Counted from the first letter of the stretch, positions 36,242-45,594 are shown. The stretch is DNA of 64,000 bases from M3007 sp964539805 (GCA_964539805.1 CAZIKN010000015.1:1-64000), one strand, 5' to 3'. A program made the numbers and translations. The notes: generated by a model not told the origin, from the sequence alone.

Positions 36242-36689
36242 TATTGAGCGGGTGGAGGTTATCCTCGGGCCTTCATCAGCCTTATATGGCCCGAATGCAC
36301 ATAACGGTTTGTTGAACACAACGACCAAAGACCCTCGTGCATATCAGGGTACCACGGTTGCCTTAGGGGCAGGAAACCAGAGCGTATTCACCGGGCGTTT
36401 GCGCCATGCCACCAAAATCAATGACAAATTTGCTTTAAAAATAAGCGGTGAATACACGCAAGGCGAGGAGTTTGACTTTACGGATACGGTATATTCCGTT
36501 GCAGGAGGCGTCCAGTTTGCAAAATATCCAGAGTTTTTGCTAAACCGCAATTTTGACCACCTGGCGGGCGAAGCCCAGCTGTATTACAGTGTTAATAAAA
36601 AATCAGATCTTATCGTTGGCTACGGGGCATCCAACAGCAACAATATCGGTAATACCAATGCCGGGCGCAATCAAATACGCGATTGGGGC
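36242..36689 (+). repeat. 448-bp tandem duplication, copy 1
   Basis: First copy, from the tattgagcggg at 36242 to ...gattggggc ending at 36689, encoding the end of the plug domain and the start of the barrel. I compared it base by base with copy 2 and saw no difference. Confidence 0.95.
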
Positions 36690-37137
36690 TATTGAGCGGG
36701 TGGAGGTTATCCTCGGGCCTTCATCAGCCTTATATGGCCCGAATGCACATAACGGTTTGTTGAACACAACGACCAAAGACCCTCGTGCATATCAGGGTAC
36801 CACGGTTGCCTTAGGGGCAGGAAACCAGAGCGTATTCACCGGGCGTTTGCGCCATGCCACCAAAATCAATGACAAATTTGCTTTAAAAATAAGCGGTGAA
36901 TACACGCAAGGCGAGGAGTTTGACTTTACGGATACGGTATATTCCGTTGCAGGAGGCGTCCAGTTTGCAAAATATCCAGAGTTTTTGCTAAACCGCAATT
37001 TTGACCACCTGGCGGGCGAAGCCCAGCTGTATTACAGTGTTAATAAAAAATCAGATCTTATCGTTGGCTACGGGGCATCCAACAGCAACAATATCGGTAA
37101 TACCAATGCCGGGCGCAATCAAATACGCGATTGGGGC
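36690..37137 (+). repeat. 448-bp tandem duplication, copy 2
   Basis: Second copy, directly adjacent to copy 1. The junction is ggggc|tattgag, and the single-copy sequence continues after ggggc into gtgagctgg at 37138. Confidence 0.95.
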
Positions 37138-38734
37138 GTGAGCTGGGCGCAGGTACGCTACGTATCGCCCCGTCTTTACCTTAACTTGTACAATACCTGG
37201 AGCGGCACAGACTCCACTTACGCCATGAACCGCCGAACCCTCAACTATTGGTCCTATAAAAATGCCCGTAATACGGATGGTACCCCAAAATTTACGGAAG
37301 AGGTAGCCCGATCAAAATCTTTGGCCTCCTTCTGGCTCCCCAATGCCGCTTTGCCGAACGGCGGAAGTGATTTGGCTCGTGGGGCGCTTTTTCAGGATCA
37401 ATCACAACGCCTTAATGCTGAAGCCCAATACAACAACTCGGCGGGCAAACTTTTTGACTTTATCGTTGGGATTCAATACCAACGTGATGTAGCTAACAGT
37501 AACAATACCTATTTGTTGGACAAAGGTGGTGATATTGTCATCGGTCAGGTAGGCGGCTATGCCCAATTGGAGCGTCGTTTTGGTAAATTCCGCACGGTAC
37601 TTGCTGCCCGGGCAGATAACCATGACCTTTATGGATTCAACTTTATCCCCAAAGCAGCATTGGTGTACAATGTTGGGGACAATGGCGCGGCACGCCTTAC
37701 CTACGGACAGGGGATTGCAGCACCAACTATCCTGAACCTTTCCGCCAATATTTTTGGTGGTTTACTGCTTGGTAACGGAGAAGGCTTCACCGTCAAGGAG
37801 GTAGATATTACAACACAAAGTATTGTCAACACCTATCAAGTGCAGAAACTTACCGTTGAAAAAATAAAGACCATTGAAATGGGCTACAAGGGCCTACTCG
37901 GTGGCAAGCTGTTTGTGGACGCCAACGCCTATTATAATATTAGTGAAAATTTCCTTAGCCCGTCTATTGATATTGCGCCCAACCGAGAGCTATTTGACCA
38001 TGACAATAACCCTGCTACGCCTAATATTACCAAAATTAATGGCTTTGCTACCACACGTGGCGACCAGCCATTGGGAGAAATAACCACGGTGGCTCCCATC
38101 GTGCCCAATGGAGAATCAGGCGCCAACACGGTGTTGTCCTATGTCAATTTTGGCAACGTGAATACTTATGGCTTTGATGCTTCTTTGAGTTATGCATTTA
38201 CCCCCAACCTCACCGCCATGCTCAACTATTCATGGTTCGGGTTTGATCTGGATGAGACGGACAGGGCCAATGATGGCAACAAGGACGGATTGGTCAACGA
38301 AAATGACCTGCCCATCAATACGCCTTCAAACAAGCTTGGATTGGGCCTGAATTACAGCAAAAAACGCTTATATGCATCACTTTTTGGCCGTTGGGTGCAG
38401 GAATATGACTTCTTTAGTGGTATTAATGTAGCGGCTAAAACGAATACCGCTTTGATATATGGTGGTAACCAGGTAATTGAGAACAAACGGGTAGGCACAT
38501 CCTTCAATAATGGCCCCTTGGGCGGATTCTTTAACGTTGACCTCGGATTGGGCTATAAATTTGGAAAATCACTTACCGTTTCCGGCCAGATAGTCAATTT
38601 GTTCAATAGTGAAGTGCGCGAGTTTGTTGCTTCCCCTAGTATTTCTCGCCTATATTCTATTGAACTGAAAGTGGATTTACCTGCCATTAAACGGGATTAA
38701 GATCGCGTAATAACCTCATACAAAATGTGTTTGT

Positions 38735-38796
38735 GCGGCCGTCTCAAAAGTGGATAACGAAACATTGTTTGCCGCTTTTTGAGATGGCCGCTTTAA
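38735..38796 (+). terminator. long hairpin after the TonB receptor gene
   Basis: gcggccgtctcaaaag (38735-38750) pairs with ctttttgagatggccgc (38775-38791), with one bulge and G-T wobbles, and is followed by tttaaaa. It lies 35 bases past the receptor stop and is a likely terminator, although the palindromic gtctcaaaa ends also resemble those of small insertion-element relics. Confidence 0.6.
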
Positions 38797-38808
38797 AACA
38801 ATATCAAT

Positions 38809-39807
38809 ATGCCGACTGCAACCATCATGTCCGTAGCAGCGTATGCGCCCACCCGCGTGCTGGACAATCAATATTTCAACAATCTCCTCGGCGATGATGT
38901 GGATACCTGGCTCCGCGAAAATGTGGAAATATACCACCGACATTGGTGTAATGATGGAGAGAGTACTGCTGATTTGGCTGAAAAAGCGACAACAGTCGCT
39001 CTAGAACGGGCTGGAATATCTGCCCGAGATTTAGACCTCATTATCCTTTCTACAGATACGCCCGAGTTTGTATCACCATCCACAGCTGCGGTATTGCAAC
39101 ACCGTATTGGCGCAACCAATGCAGGCACTTTTGATTTGAATACCGCTTGTGCCGGGTTTGTTACAGCCTTGGATACGGCATCCAAATTCATCAAAGCAGA
39201 TGAAAACTACCGCCATGTGCTGGTGGTAGGTGCTTATGCTATGTCCAAGCACCTTAATATGGAAGATAAAAAGACGGTGACTTTGTTTGCCGATGGTGCT
39301 GGTGCTGTTGTATTGCGAGCAGAGCAATCAGCTGATAGCCATGGCCGCGGCTTTTTGGGAGCGCAACTCATCACCAAAGGCGAATATAATGAATGGATGG
39401 GTATTTATGCTGGAGGCACACAAAAGCCTGTAAATCATGAAGTTTTGGAAAGGCACGAGCATCAATTACAGTTTGTACGCAGGTTCCCAAAAGAATTGAA
39501 CCCTGAAATCTGGTCCATGATGGCCCATACCTTATGCCAGCGGATAGGCGCAAGCCCGCAAGAGGTGCAGCACTATTTTATCACACAAATCAATGTGCAT
39601 GCCATACGGGAAACGCTGGATCGCCTTGGGGTGCCTCGTGAGCGTGGGCACACTATTATGCACGAATATGGTTACACGGGTTCAGCCTGCATCCCGATGG
39701 CATTCAATGATGCCTGGGAGCAAGGCAAGGTCAAAATAGGTGACCTGATTTTTTTTATAGGCAGTGGAGGAGGCTTATCTTTCGCCGCCGCCGCATTTCG
39801 GATGTGA
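38809..39807 (+). CDS. KAS III-like 3-oxoacyl synthase with altered triad
   Basis: 332 residues with the thiolase fold and active Cys (LNTACAGFVTA, residue 114). Where canonical KAS III has PHQAN, this protein has ITQIN (Thr259 in place of His), and the Asn of GNTxAG is replaced by Tyr (EYGYTGSACIPM, Tyr289). Two of the three Cys-His-Asn residues are therefore missing while the Cys and Gly-rich loops remain. The YGYTGSACIP form defines a subfamily seen in other bacteria, so this looks evolved rather than mutated. It may perform acyl transfer without decarboxylation. The gene ends 37 bases before the acyl-CoA ligase gene, and the two are probably co-transcribed. Confidence 0.85.
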   Translation: MPTATIMSVAAYAPTRVLDNQYFNNLLGDDVDTWLRENVEIYHRHWCNDGESTADLAEKATTVALERAGISARDLDLIILSTDTPEFVSPSTAAVLQHRIGATNAGTFDLNTACAGFVTALDTASKFIKADENYRHVLVVGAYAMSKHLNMEDKKTVTLFADGAGAVVLRAEQSADSHGRGFLGAQLITKGEYNEWMGIYAGGTQKPVNHEVLERHEHQLQFVRRFPKELNPEIWSMMAHTLCQRIGASPQEVQHYFITQINVHAIRETLDRLGVPRERGHTIMHEYGYTGSACIPMAFNDAWEQGKVKIGDLIFFIGSGGGLSFAAAAFRM

Positions 39808-39844
39808 TCATTCGGATACGGATGCTTAAACATATTATCTTATC

Positions 39845-41356
39845 ATGTACACTACCGACTGGAGCGCAAAATGGGCAGTTTATGCGCCGGATAAAACTGC
39901 TTTTCGGGAATGGGAAAGCGGACGGTTTATAAGCTATTATGAACTAAATCAGACCGCTGATGCACTGGCATGGCATTGGACAACACAGCTTGGGCTTAAA
40001 AAGGGGGATAGAATTGCCGTGTTGTCTGAGTTTTGTATCAACTATATGGTGCTTTTCGCTGCTGCGCAAAAAACGGGCAGTATTTTAGTCCCCCTAAATT
40101 ACCGCCTCGCGGCTACGGAATTGGATTACATGCTCAAGAATGCACGGCCAGTTATGGCTATTTCCGAATCCAAATTTCAATATTTGTTTGATGCCGCCCC
40201 GTATTATCAGAAGATTGATCATGTGCTTGCCTTAGAAAATTTGGCTGAATCATGGGTTCAATCACCTTCACCTAAGCCATTCCCAAGCGTGGCTATAGGA
40301 GAAAAAGACCCAGTTTTTATCCTTTATACCTCAGGAACCACCGGTTTTCCCAAAGGAGCCATTTACACCCATAAAATGCTGTTCTGGAACAGCATCAATA
40401 CATCTATCTCCCTGATTATCAATACGGAAAGCCGTACCTTGTTGTTTGCTCCACCATTTCATACGGGAGGCTGGAATGTACTGACCACACCTTTTTTGCA
40501 TCATGGGGCCTACAGCTGTCTTTTGAAAAAGTTTGACCCGGCGCTCGTTTTGCAACTATTGCAAGAGGAGCGCTGCACCTTGTTCTTCGGCGTGCCCACA
40601 ATGCTCAAGATGTTGGCGGACGAGCCTGGCTTTTCAAGCGCGCAGTTTCCTTATCTTCAATATGCAATAGTGGGCGGAGAGCCCATGCCTCTGACGTTGA
40701 TTGAAAAATGGCACGATAAAGGCGTGCTGATACGGCAGGGCTATGGTATGACGGAGGTAGGCCCCAATCTTACCTCGTTGCACCAAAACGATGCCTCCCG
40801 CAAGCGCGGCAGTATAGGCCGCCCCAATTTTTATGTCGAAACGCTTATTGCAGATGAGAATGGTAATGATTGCCCACCGAATACGCCCGGAGAGCTATGG
40901 TTGCGCGGGCCAATGGTGACACCGGGATACTGGCGCAACAAAAAGGCCACGGAAAAGGCATTTGCAACAGGAGGGTGGTTTCGCAGTGGCGATCTTGTTC
41001 AAAAGGATGAAGAAGGGTATCTTTATGTGATTGACCGCCTGAAAAATATGTTTATTAGCGGGGGGGAAAACGTGTACCCCGCTGAAATAGAGCGTATTAT
41101 GTTAAAAAATTCCAATATTGCAGAAGTTGCAATCATTGGTGTGCCTGATGAAAAATGGGGCGAAGTAGGTCGTGCATTTGTAGTGCTAAAACAAGGCATT
41201 ACTACAGACAAAGAGGCCATATTGGCCTTTTGCAAGGCCAATATGGCAAAGTATAAAGTACCTAAGGATATTGTATTTTTGGATGCGCTCCCTAAAAATG
41301 ATACAGGCAAGCTAAATCGTTTAGCGTTGTCTTTCAAGCATCCAGCTGTTGTTTGA
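39845..41356 (+). CDS. fatty acyl-CoA ligase/synthetase, AMP-binding family
   Basis: 503 residues of the ANL superfamily. The P-loop-like motif YTSGTTGFPKGA, the YGMTEVGPNL motif, the hinge GDLVQKDEEGYLYVIDRLKN (split across the A8 region) and the C-terminal catalytic Lys in PKNDTGKLNR are all present, so it is a complete adenylate-forming ligase. It likely activates a fatty or aromatic acid to its CoA ester. Next to a KAS III-like gene, it may supply the acyl substrate. The 3' end overlaps the convergent M1 peptidase gene by 36 bases. Confidence 0.9.
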   Translation: MYTTDWSAKWAVYAPDKTAFREWESGRFISYYELNQTADALAWHWTTQLGLKKGDRIAVLSEFCINYMVLFAAAQKTGSILVPLNYRLAATELDYMLKNARPVMAISESKFQYLFDAAPYYQKIDHVLALENLAESWVQSPSPKPFPSVAIGEKDPVFILYTSGTTGFPKGAIYTHKMLFWNSINTSISLIINTESRTLLFAPPFHTGGWNVLTTPFLHHGAYSCLLKKFDPALVLQLLQEERCTLFFGVPTMLKMLADEPGFSSAQFPYLQYAIVGGEPMPLTLIEKWHDKGVLIRQGYGMTEVGPNLTSLHQNDASRKRGSIGRPNFYVETLIADENGNDCPPNTPGELWLRGPMVTPGYWRNKKATEKAFATGGWFRSGDLVQKDEEGYLYVIDRLKNMFISGGENVYPAEIERIMLKNSNIAEVAIIGVPDEKWGEVGRAFVVLKQGITTDKEAILAFCKANMAKYKVPKDIVFLDALPKNDTGKLNRLALSFKHPAVV

Positions 41357-43198
41357 ATTATCAACGTCAGGAATGGTCTTTTTTCCCATTTTGATGGATT
41401 TTAAGGTTTTACCTGCTTTCCCGGTCACGCGGAAAAGGCTTTTGCCATCACGCCAAATAGCAGGACTGTGGTGTATGCTCTCCGTGTTGCCGTCCGTGTA
41501 TTCTAATTCCAGGTGTAGCGGTACTGGTATGTTACCTTTTCGCTCTATGGCAATGCTCTGGCCAGATTTCATATCGCCCGGCATCACGCCTGCAATAGCC
41601 AGATCTGGATAGCCCCATTCAAAAAACCATGGTTTCCAAAACCAATCAAGGTTTTGGCCCGATACATCGTTCCAGGTATTGAAAAAATCAAAAGGCAGCG
41701 GGTGTTTCCCTTTCCAGCGATCCATATATTCAGTCATACAGCGATGGAAGCTGTCATATCCGAGCAAATCCAACAGGCTGAAATAGGCATTTTGCGGGCG
41801 CTGATACGCGGCGTTTCGATAGGCCGTGCTCAGGTTGCTGGAGCGCACCATGGGCGGCACGTCATTTTCGGTGCCGGCAACAATGGAATAAGGGCGCACG
41901 CCGCCCAAGGTATGGTTGCTCAAGGAGTCGGAAAGCAGGTAATCAAAAAATGCTGCCCAACCCTCGTCCATCCAGGCGTAGTTTTGCTCGTTTATGCCCA
42001 TCATAAAAGGGAAATAGGTGTGACTGACCTCGTGTACGGTAAGGGTCATGGGCGAATTGGGGGCAGTACTCACATCGTTGCACATCATGGGGTATTCCAT
42101 GCCATCATTGCCATTAAAAACGGTCATGACAGGGTAAGGAAATGGGTAACCTGGCAACCAGTTGCTCATCAGTCCAATGCCATCCGCCGCGATACGCGCT
42201 ACTTGGGGATAGTCCGTAGAGGCACTATTGTAGGCAGCGCTGACGAATGTCCTTCGACCGGTCTTGTTGTCCACAACGACCGAGGTGGCGTCCCAGTTAT
42301 AGTGGTCGCTGCTGGCAAAGGCAAAATCGGGGACGTCCTTTGCCAAAAAACGGAAGCTTTGAGCGGCTTTTTTCTTATAAATGCCACCTTTTTGCAGTTC
42401 TTTTTCGGTAAAAATGCTGATGACTTCTTTGCTGGTCTGCGCCCGTTTCCAGCGATCCAGGTAGCTCGAGGTCAATATATCGGCGGCATTTTGCCATTCT
42501 CCAGTGGCCCATACCTGAAAGCCGGCTGGCATGGTGATGGTCACATCATAATCGGCAAAATCATGGTAAAACTCCTGCTGCCCATTGTAAGGATGGCTTG
42601 CCCAGCCATTCAGATCATCATATACAGCCACTTGCGGATACCAGTAAGGCACAAAAAAAGTAGTGCTATCGCACACGCACTCACGCGCGGCGTCCTCTCC
42701 GGCAGGCAGGGTATAAGACCAGGAGATGTTTAAAGTTGTTTTGGCCCCGGGGGGCAATGGGCTGTCTTTTAAGGATATATCCAAAAAAGTGTTGGCCTTG
42801 GTTCGTTTTTTTTCGTCTACCATCTGGCCATTGTAGCGCAAATCCGTGATGCGAACGCCTTCGTCAGACACATCAGATGCGGTGACGTCGTATGCCCTAA
42901 GGCTGCCTTTGCGGTAGCGATCGTGTGCCATTTTCAGGCGGATCATTTTCAGGGTATCCGGGCTGTTGTTTTCATACACAATCGTCGCCTCGCCATTCAA
43001 AAGCCTGGTTTTGGGTGTTATACTGGCTTTAAGGTTGTAAGAAGCCCTGTTTTGCCAATATTTTGGACCGGGCCTGCCATCCCAACTGCGGGTGCCCATG
43101 TCATAGGGCTTTTGCATATTTCGAGGGACATAAAGCGATGTTTGGGCACAAACAACAAAAGAATAAAGAAAAAATAAGGCGACGGTAAAAAAGCGCAT
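41321..43198 (-). CDS. M1 family metallopeptidase
   Basis: 625 residues with a signal peptide ending near VVCAQ. The zinc motif is HEVSH followed 18 residues later by the Glu of WMDEG, the exact M1 HExxH-x18-E spacing, and GMEYP corresponds to the exopeptidase GAMEN motif. The N-terminal beta-domain precedes it. Such exported M1 enzymes release N-terminal amino acids from peptides in the periplasm or outside. A minus-strand TACTTTTG box lies about 30 bases before the start. Confidence 0.92.
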   Translation of the reverse strand: MRFFTVALFFLYSFVVCAQTSLYVPRNMQKPYDMGTRSWDGRPGPKYWQNRASYNLKASITPKTRLLNGEATIVYENNSPDTLKMIRLKMAHDRYRKGSLRAYDVTASDVSDEGVRITDLRYNGQMVDEKKRTKANTFLDISLKDSPLPPGAKTTLNISWSYTLPAGEDAARECVCDSTTFFVPYWYPQVAVYDDLNGWASHPYNGQQEFYHDFADYDVTITMPAGFQVWATGEWQNAADILTSSYLDRWKRAQTSKEVISIFTEKELQKGGIYKKKAAQSFRFLAKDVPDFAFASSDHYNWDATSVVVDNKTGRRTFVSAAYNSASTDYPQVARIAADGIGLMSNWLPGYPFPYPVMTVFNGNDGMEYPMMCNDVSTAPNSPMTLTVHEVSHTYFPFMMGINEQNYAWMDEGWAAFFDYLLSDSLSNHTLGGVRPYSIVAGTENDVPPMVRSSNLSTAYRNAAYQRPQNAYFSLLDLLGYDSFHRCMTEYMDRWKGKHPLPFDFFNTWNDVSGQNLDWFWKPWFFEWGYPDLAIAGVMPGDMKSGQSIAIERKGNIPVPLHLELEYTDGNTESIHHSPAIWRDGKSLFRVTGKAGKTLKSIKMGKKTIPDVDNSNNSWMLERQR

Positions 43199-43227
43199 GG
43201 TAAAATTATTGGTGTAAAAACAAGACG

Positions 43228-43235
43228 CAAAAGTA
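43228..43235 (-). promoter_or_regulatory. -7 promoter box TACTTTTG (M1 peptidase gene)
   Basis: Minus-strand TACTTTTG, 30 bases before the ATG at 43198. Confidence 0.5.
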
Positions 43236-43260
43236 CTTTTTTCTACACATAGCAGTCAAT

Positions 43261-44181
43261 TTACTCGCTCCTTATGATTTTGCCTGCCGCCGATTGATCG
43301 CGAACCGCCAATCGCCAAAAGTAAATACCTGGTGATGGCAAGGCTTCGGCAGGGATTTCTATTTGCACATTTCCACTGTTTACATTCATGGACTGACGAA
43401 AAACGGAGCGGCCTGAAGCATCAATAGTTTCAAATATAACACTTTCATAATCAGGTGAATAAAACTGCAAATATGCGGTTCCTGCAGATGGGTTGGGTAC
43501 TATTGATGCTTCTATCCTATGGTCTGGCTCATTGGTGTTGGAAGTTTGAGCCTCCACGCGGCACATCTCCACGCCCATAAAAACCAAAGTTTGTGCAGGA
43601 ATGGCCGTGCCGAGAAAGTCATATCCCTGGGGAATAGGCTCACTAAGCGGATCGGGTTTGGGAAATACGTGAGTTTCCGGGTAAAAGCGCCATAACGGCA
43701 AAGTATCGTTGATAAAGCCCAAAACAGCCTTGCGACAAGCAATTATATCTGCGGAATCTACCCGGTTATTGCGATCCATATCAGCAGCAATGTATTGCCA
43801 GTTTTGGGTAAATGGTTTTGTGCCAGTGATGTGCTGGAGCATTCGTTCCATATTTTGAGCCAAATCGAAAGTTGTCAATCCTTTTAGCGGATCCGCGGTC
43901 TTTTGAACTTCCGCCCTAAGGGAGCCCAGTGCTGCACTATCCAAAAAAAGGCTCGCATTGCCTTGAAAATCAGTTTTTTCCCTATCCAATTCTTTCTCAG
44001 AATCTTTTTCAATTACTGTCGCCAGCGCTTCTTCTATTTCCAATGAGGTTTTGGCGTTTTTTGCCTTTATCTTTATGGTGCTGCTTCCATAACAAATAAT
44101 AATCGGGGGAACTACATCATTTTGACCCTTGGCGATAGAAGCAAATAAAACAAAAGATAAAAGAAAGGCGCACTTCTTCAT
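43261..44181 (-). CDS. secreted dockerin-like protein with T9SS sorting domain
   Basis: About 306 residues from ATG 44181 (MKKCAFLLSFVLFASIAKG signal peptide; the frame runs further upstream but would spoil it). Residues 130-180 contain a single dockerin-like calcium loop (DMDRNNRVDSADIIACRKAV, followed by LPLWRFYPE), a pattern characteristic of Saprospiraceae surface proteins. The end is a type-A T9SS tail (IVPNPSAGTAYLQF, then PGIYFWRLAV). No catalytic domain. The dockerin-like unit may bind a cohesin-type partner or serve as a rigid spacer. Function unknown. Confidence 0.85.
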   Translation of the reverse strand: MKKCAFLLSFVLFASIAKGQNDVVPPIIICYGSSTIKIKAKNAKTSLEIEEALATVIEKDSEKELDREKTDFQGNASLFLDSAALGSLRAEVQKTADPLKGLTTFDLAQNMERMLQHITGTKPFTQNWQYIAADMDRNNRVDSADIIACRKAVLGFINDTLPLWRFYPETHVFPKPDPLSEPIPQGYDFLGTAIPAQTLVFMGVEMCRVEAQTSNTNEPDHRIEASIVPNPSAGTAYLQFYSPDYESVIFETIDASGRSVFRQSMNVNSGNVQIEIPAEALPSPGIYFWRLAVRDQSAAGKIIRSE

Positions 44182-44317
44182 AAGCGTAAAAAATTGATAG
44201 TGAAGATTTTTGTGCAAAATTAAGGGAAATGCAATGTTATCATTGACCAATATGCGTCAAATGGTGTTTTTCGCCGGAGTTACGCTTGTTTTGCTTCCAC
44301 ACAACACCAATGTCCGC

Positions 44318-44686
44318 CTAAATACCCATCCAAACCATCAATTTTGGCCCAAAAACCAGACAGCCCACTACCAAAGCAGCAATAGCGGCCAACAAAACGG
44401 CAGCGGCGGCGGCATCCTTGGCCTTGCCCGCCAAAGGGTGATAATCCGGTGATACGAGATCGGTCAGGTATTCCACCGCAGTATTCATGGCTTCCAGGGC
44501 CATCACCATACCGATGCAGATGCAGATGGCAATCCATTCCGAGGTGCTGATGTTCAAAACAATACCCAACACGATAGCCATAAAGGCTGCCAGTAGGTGA
44601 ATGCGCATATTGTATTGTGTGCGCAATACATCGGCTACCCCTTTAAAGGCGTAGTAAAAACTTTTGATTCGCTTGGATAAGGACAT
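44318..44686 (-). CDS. dgkA: diacylglycerol/undecaprenol kinase
   Basis: 122 residues, a small integral-membrane kinase of the DgkA type. It has an N-terminal amphipathic helix, three membrane helices and the active-site segment VMALEAMNTAVEYLTDL with the conserved Glu and Asn. It phosphorylates diacylglycerol or undecaprenol and so recycles lipids from membrane glycan synthesis. The start overlaps the rhomboid gene's stop by one base (TAATG), so the two are probably translationally coupled. Confidence 0.93.
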   Translation of the reverse strand: MSLSKRIKSFYYAFKGVADVLRTQYNMRIHLLAAFMAIVLGIVLNISTSEWIAICICIGMVMALEAMNTAVEYLTDLVSPDYHPLAGKAKDAAAAAVLLAAIAALVVGCLVFGPKLMVWMGI

Positions 44687-45594
44687 TATTTTTTACTGGC
44701 CTCGAACAAAAAGGCTTTTTCCTCCTGCGTAAGGCTGTCATAGCCATTGGCCTTGATCTTGTCCAAAATGGCATCCAATTTTTCCTGATGTGAGAGATCA
44801 TGTTTGTCGCTCACATTGTTTGGCTTGCCTTGGCCCCCGCCCCTTGTGGTTTTAAAAACAGGCTGTTTGGGGCGTTTTTGATTGGAAAAGATTGTTTTGA
44901 TGCGATCCAGAACATTGTTGAGCGGTTCTGTCATGTCTTTACCATCACGCAGGCGGTACACAAAAAAACAGCCCATGACAAAACCCGCCAAGTGGGCAGC
45001 AGGCCCACCGGTACCCATGCGCCCCGCCACAGAAGCCAGATCAAGCAGTACCAAAACAAGCACAACGTATTTCACCTTTACACTGCCCAATAACAGCAAT
45101 GGAACGCGGTACTCGGGTGCCAAAATAAGGGCAGCACCACCAAAGCCCATTACTGCCGCAGATGCCCCGAGCGCGTATATGCCCAATGAGGCGAATTGGG
45201 CAGTCAGCACAAAAACAGCCCCGCCCATAAAACCACAGATCAAATAAAGGGGCAAAATCCGACGATCACCGACCAGATCCCCAACGATGGTGCCAAAAAG
45301 GTACAGCCCAATCAGGTTGTTGAACAAGTGCCAAAATTCATCGTGCAGAAACATGTGGGTGCCAACCGTCCAGAACCGCCACATCAGTTTGTTCAGGTCG
45401 GCGGGAATCCAAAGGAAGTCCAACAGACGATAATACAGACCCTGTGGATGGCCCAAGGTGAAGCCGCCCAAGATGAGCCAGATCAATTTCAGCACTACAA
45501 ATACGGCGAAATTGACGACTACCAGCTTCGTGACCATATTGCCCGCACGAAGCGAATATTTAAAATCATCCCAAATTGAATTAAAGAGAGCCAT
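44686..45594 (-). CDS. rhomboid family intramembrane serine protease
   Basis: 302 residues with about six membrane segments. The catalytic dyad is Ser145 (ALGASAAVMG, where GxSG has become GASA) and His201 (AAHLAGFVMG), and the WHLFNNLIGL motif of helix 2 supplies the oxyanion-stabilising His and Asn. The last 90 residues are cytosolic, basic, then end in a helical segment similar to the C-terminal domain found on other Bacteroidota rhomboids. It cleaves membrane-anchored substrates within the bilayer; substrate unknown. Coupled to dgkA. Confidence 0.92.
   Translation of the reverse strand: MALFNSIWDDFKYSLRAGNMVTKLVVVNFAVFVVLKLIWLILGGFTLGHPQGLYYRLLDFLWIPADLNKLMWRFWTVGTHMFLHDEFWHLFNNLIGLYLFGTIVGDLVGDRRILPLYLICGFMGGAVFVLTAQFASLGIYALGASAAVMGFGGAALILAPEYRVPLLLLGSVKVKYVVLVLVLLDLASVAGRMGTGGPAAHLAGFVMGCFFVYRLRDGKDMTEPLNNVLDRIKTIFSNQKRPKQPVFKTTRGGGQGKPNNVSDKHDLSHQEKLDAILDKIKANGYDSLTQEEKAFLFEASKK

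Larger units (their letters stand above)
35625..38700 (+). pseudogene. TonB-dependent receptor interrupted by a 448-bp tandem duplication
   Basis: The gene encodes a signal peptide, a CarboxypepD_reg-like domain (about residues 25-100, VSGKITETETGEAIFRATVL), a plug domain (VVISASRRAEKLTNAPATI, IERVEVILGPSSALYGPNAH) and a beta-barrel ending near LYSIELKVDLPAI. An exact direct duplication (36242-36689 and 36690-37137) shifts the frame: the first frame stops at TGA 36693-36695 after residue 356, and the barrel continues in another frame to 38700. Because 448 is not a multiple of three, removing one copy restores an 875-residue reading frame. As it stands the product is probably inactive; a reversible switch or assembly error are alternatives. 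Confidence 0.9.

Noticed and set aside
38809..41356. OleABCD-type long-chain olefin pathway
   Set aside because: The KAS III-like enzyme lacks the OleA His and Asn, the ligase has the standard catalytic Lys of acyl-CoA ligases, and the SDR and hydrolase lie on other transcription units.
41654..42733. Open frame of 359 codons on the plus strand
   Set aside because: It lies entirely antisense to the M1 peptidase gene, which has clear catalytic motifs; the frame is open only through the codon pattern of the opposite gene.
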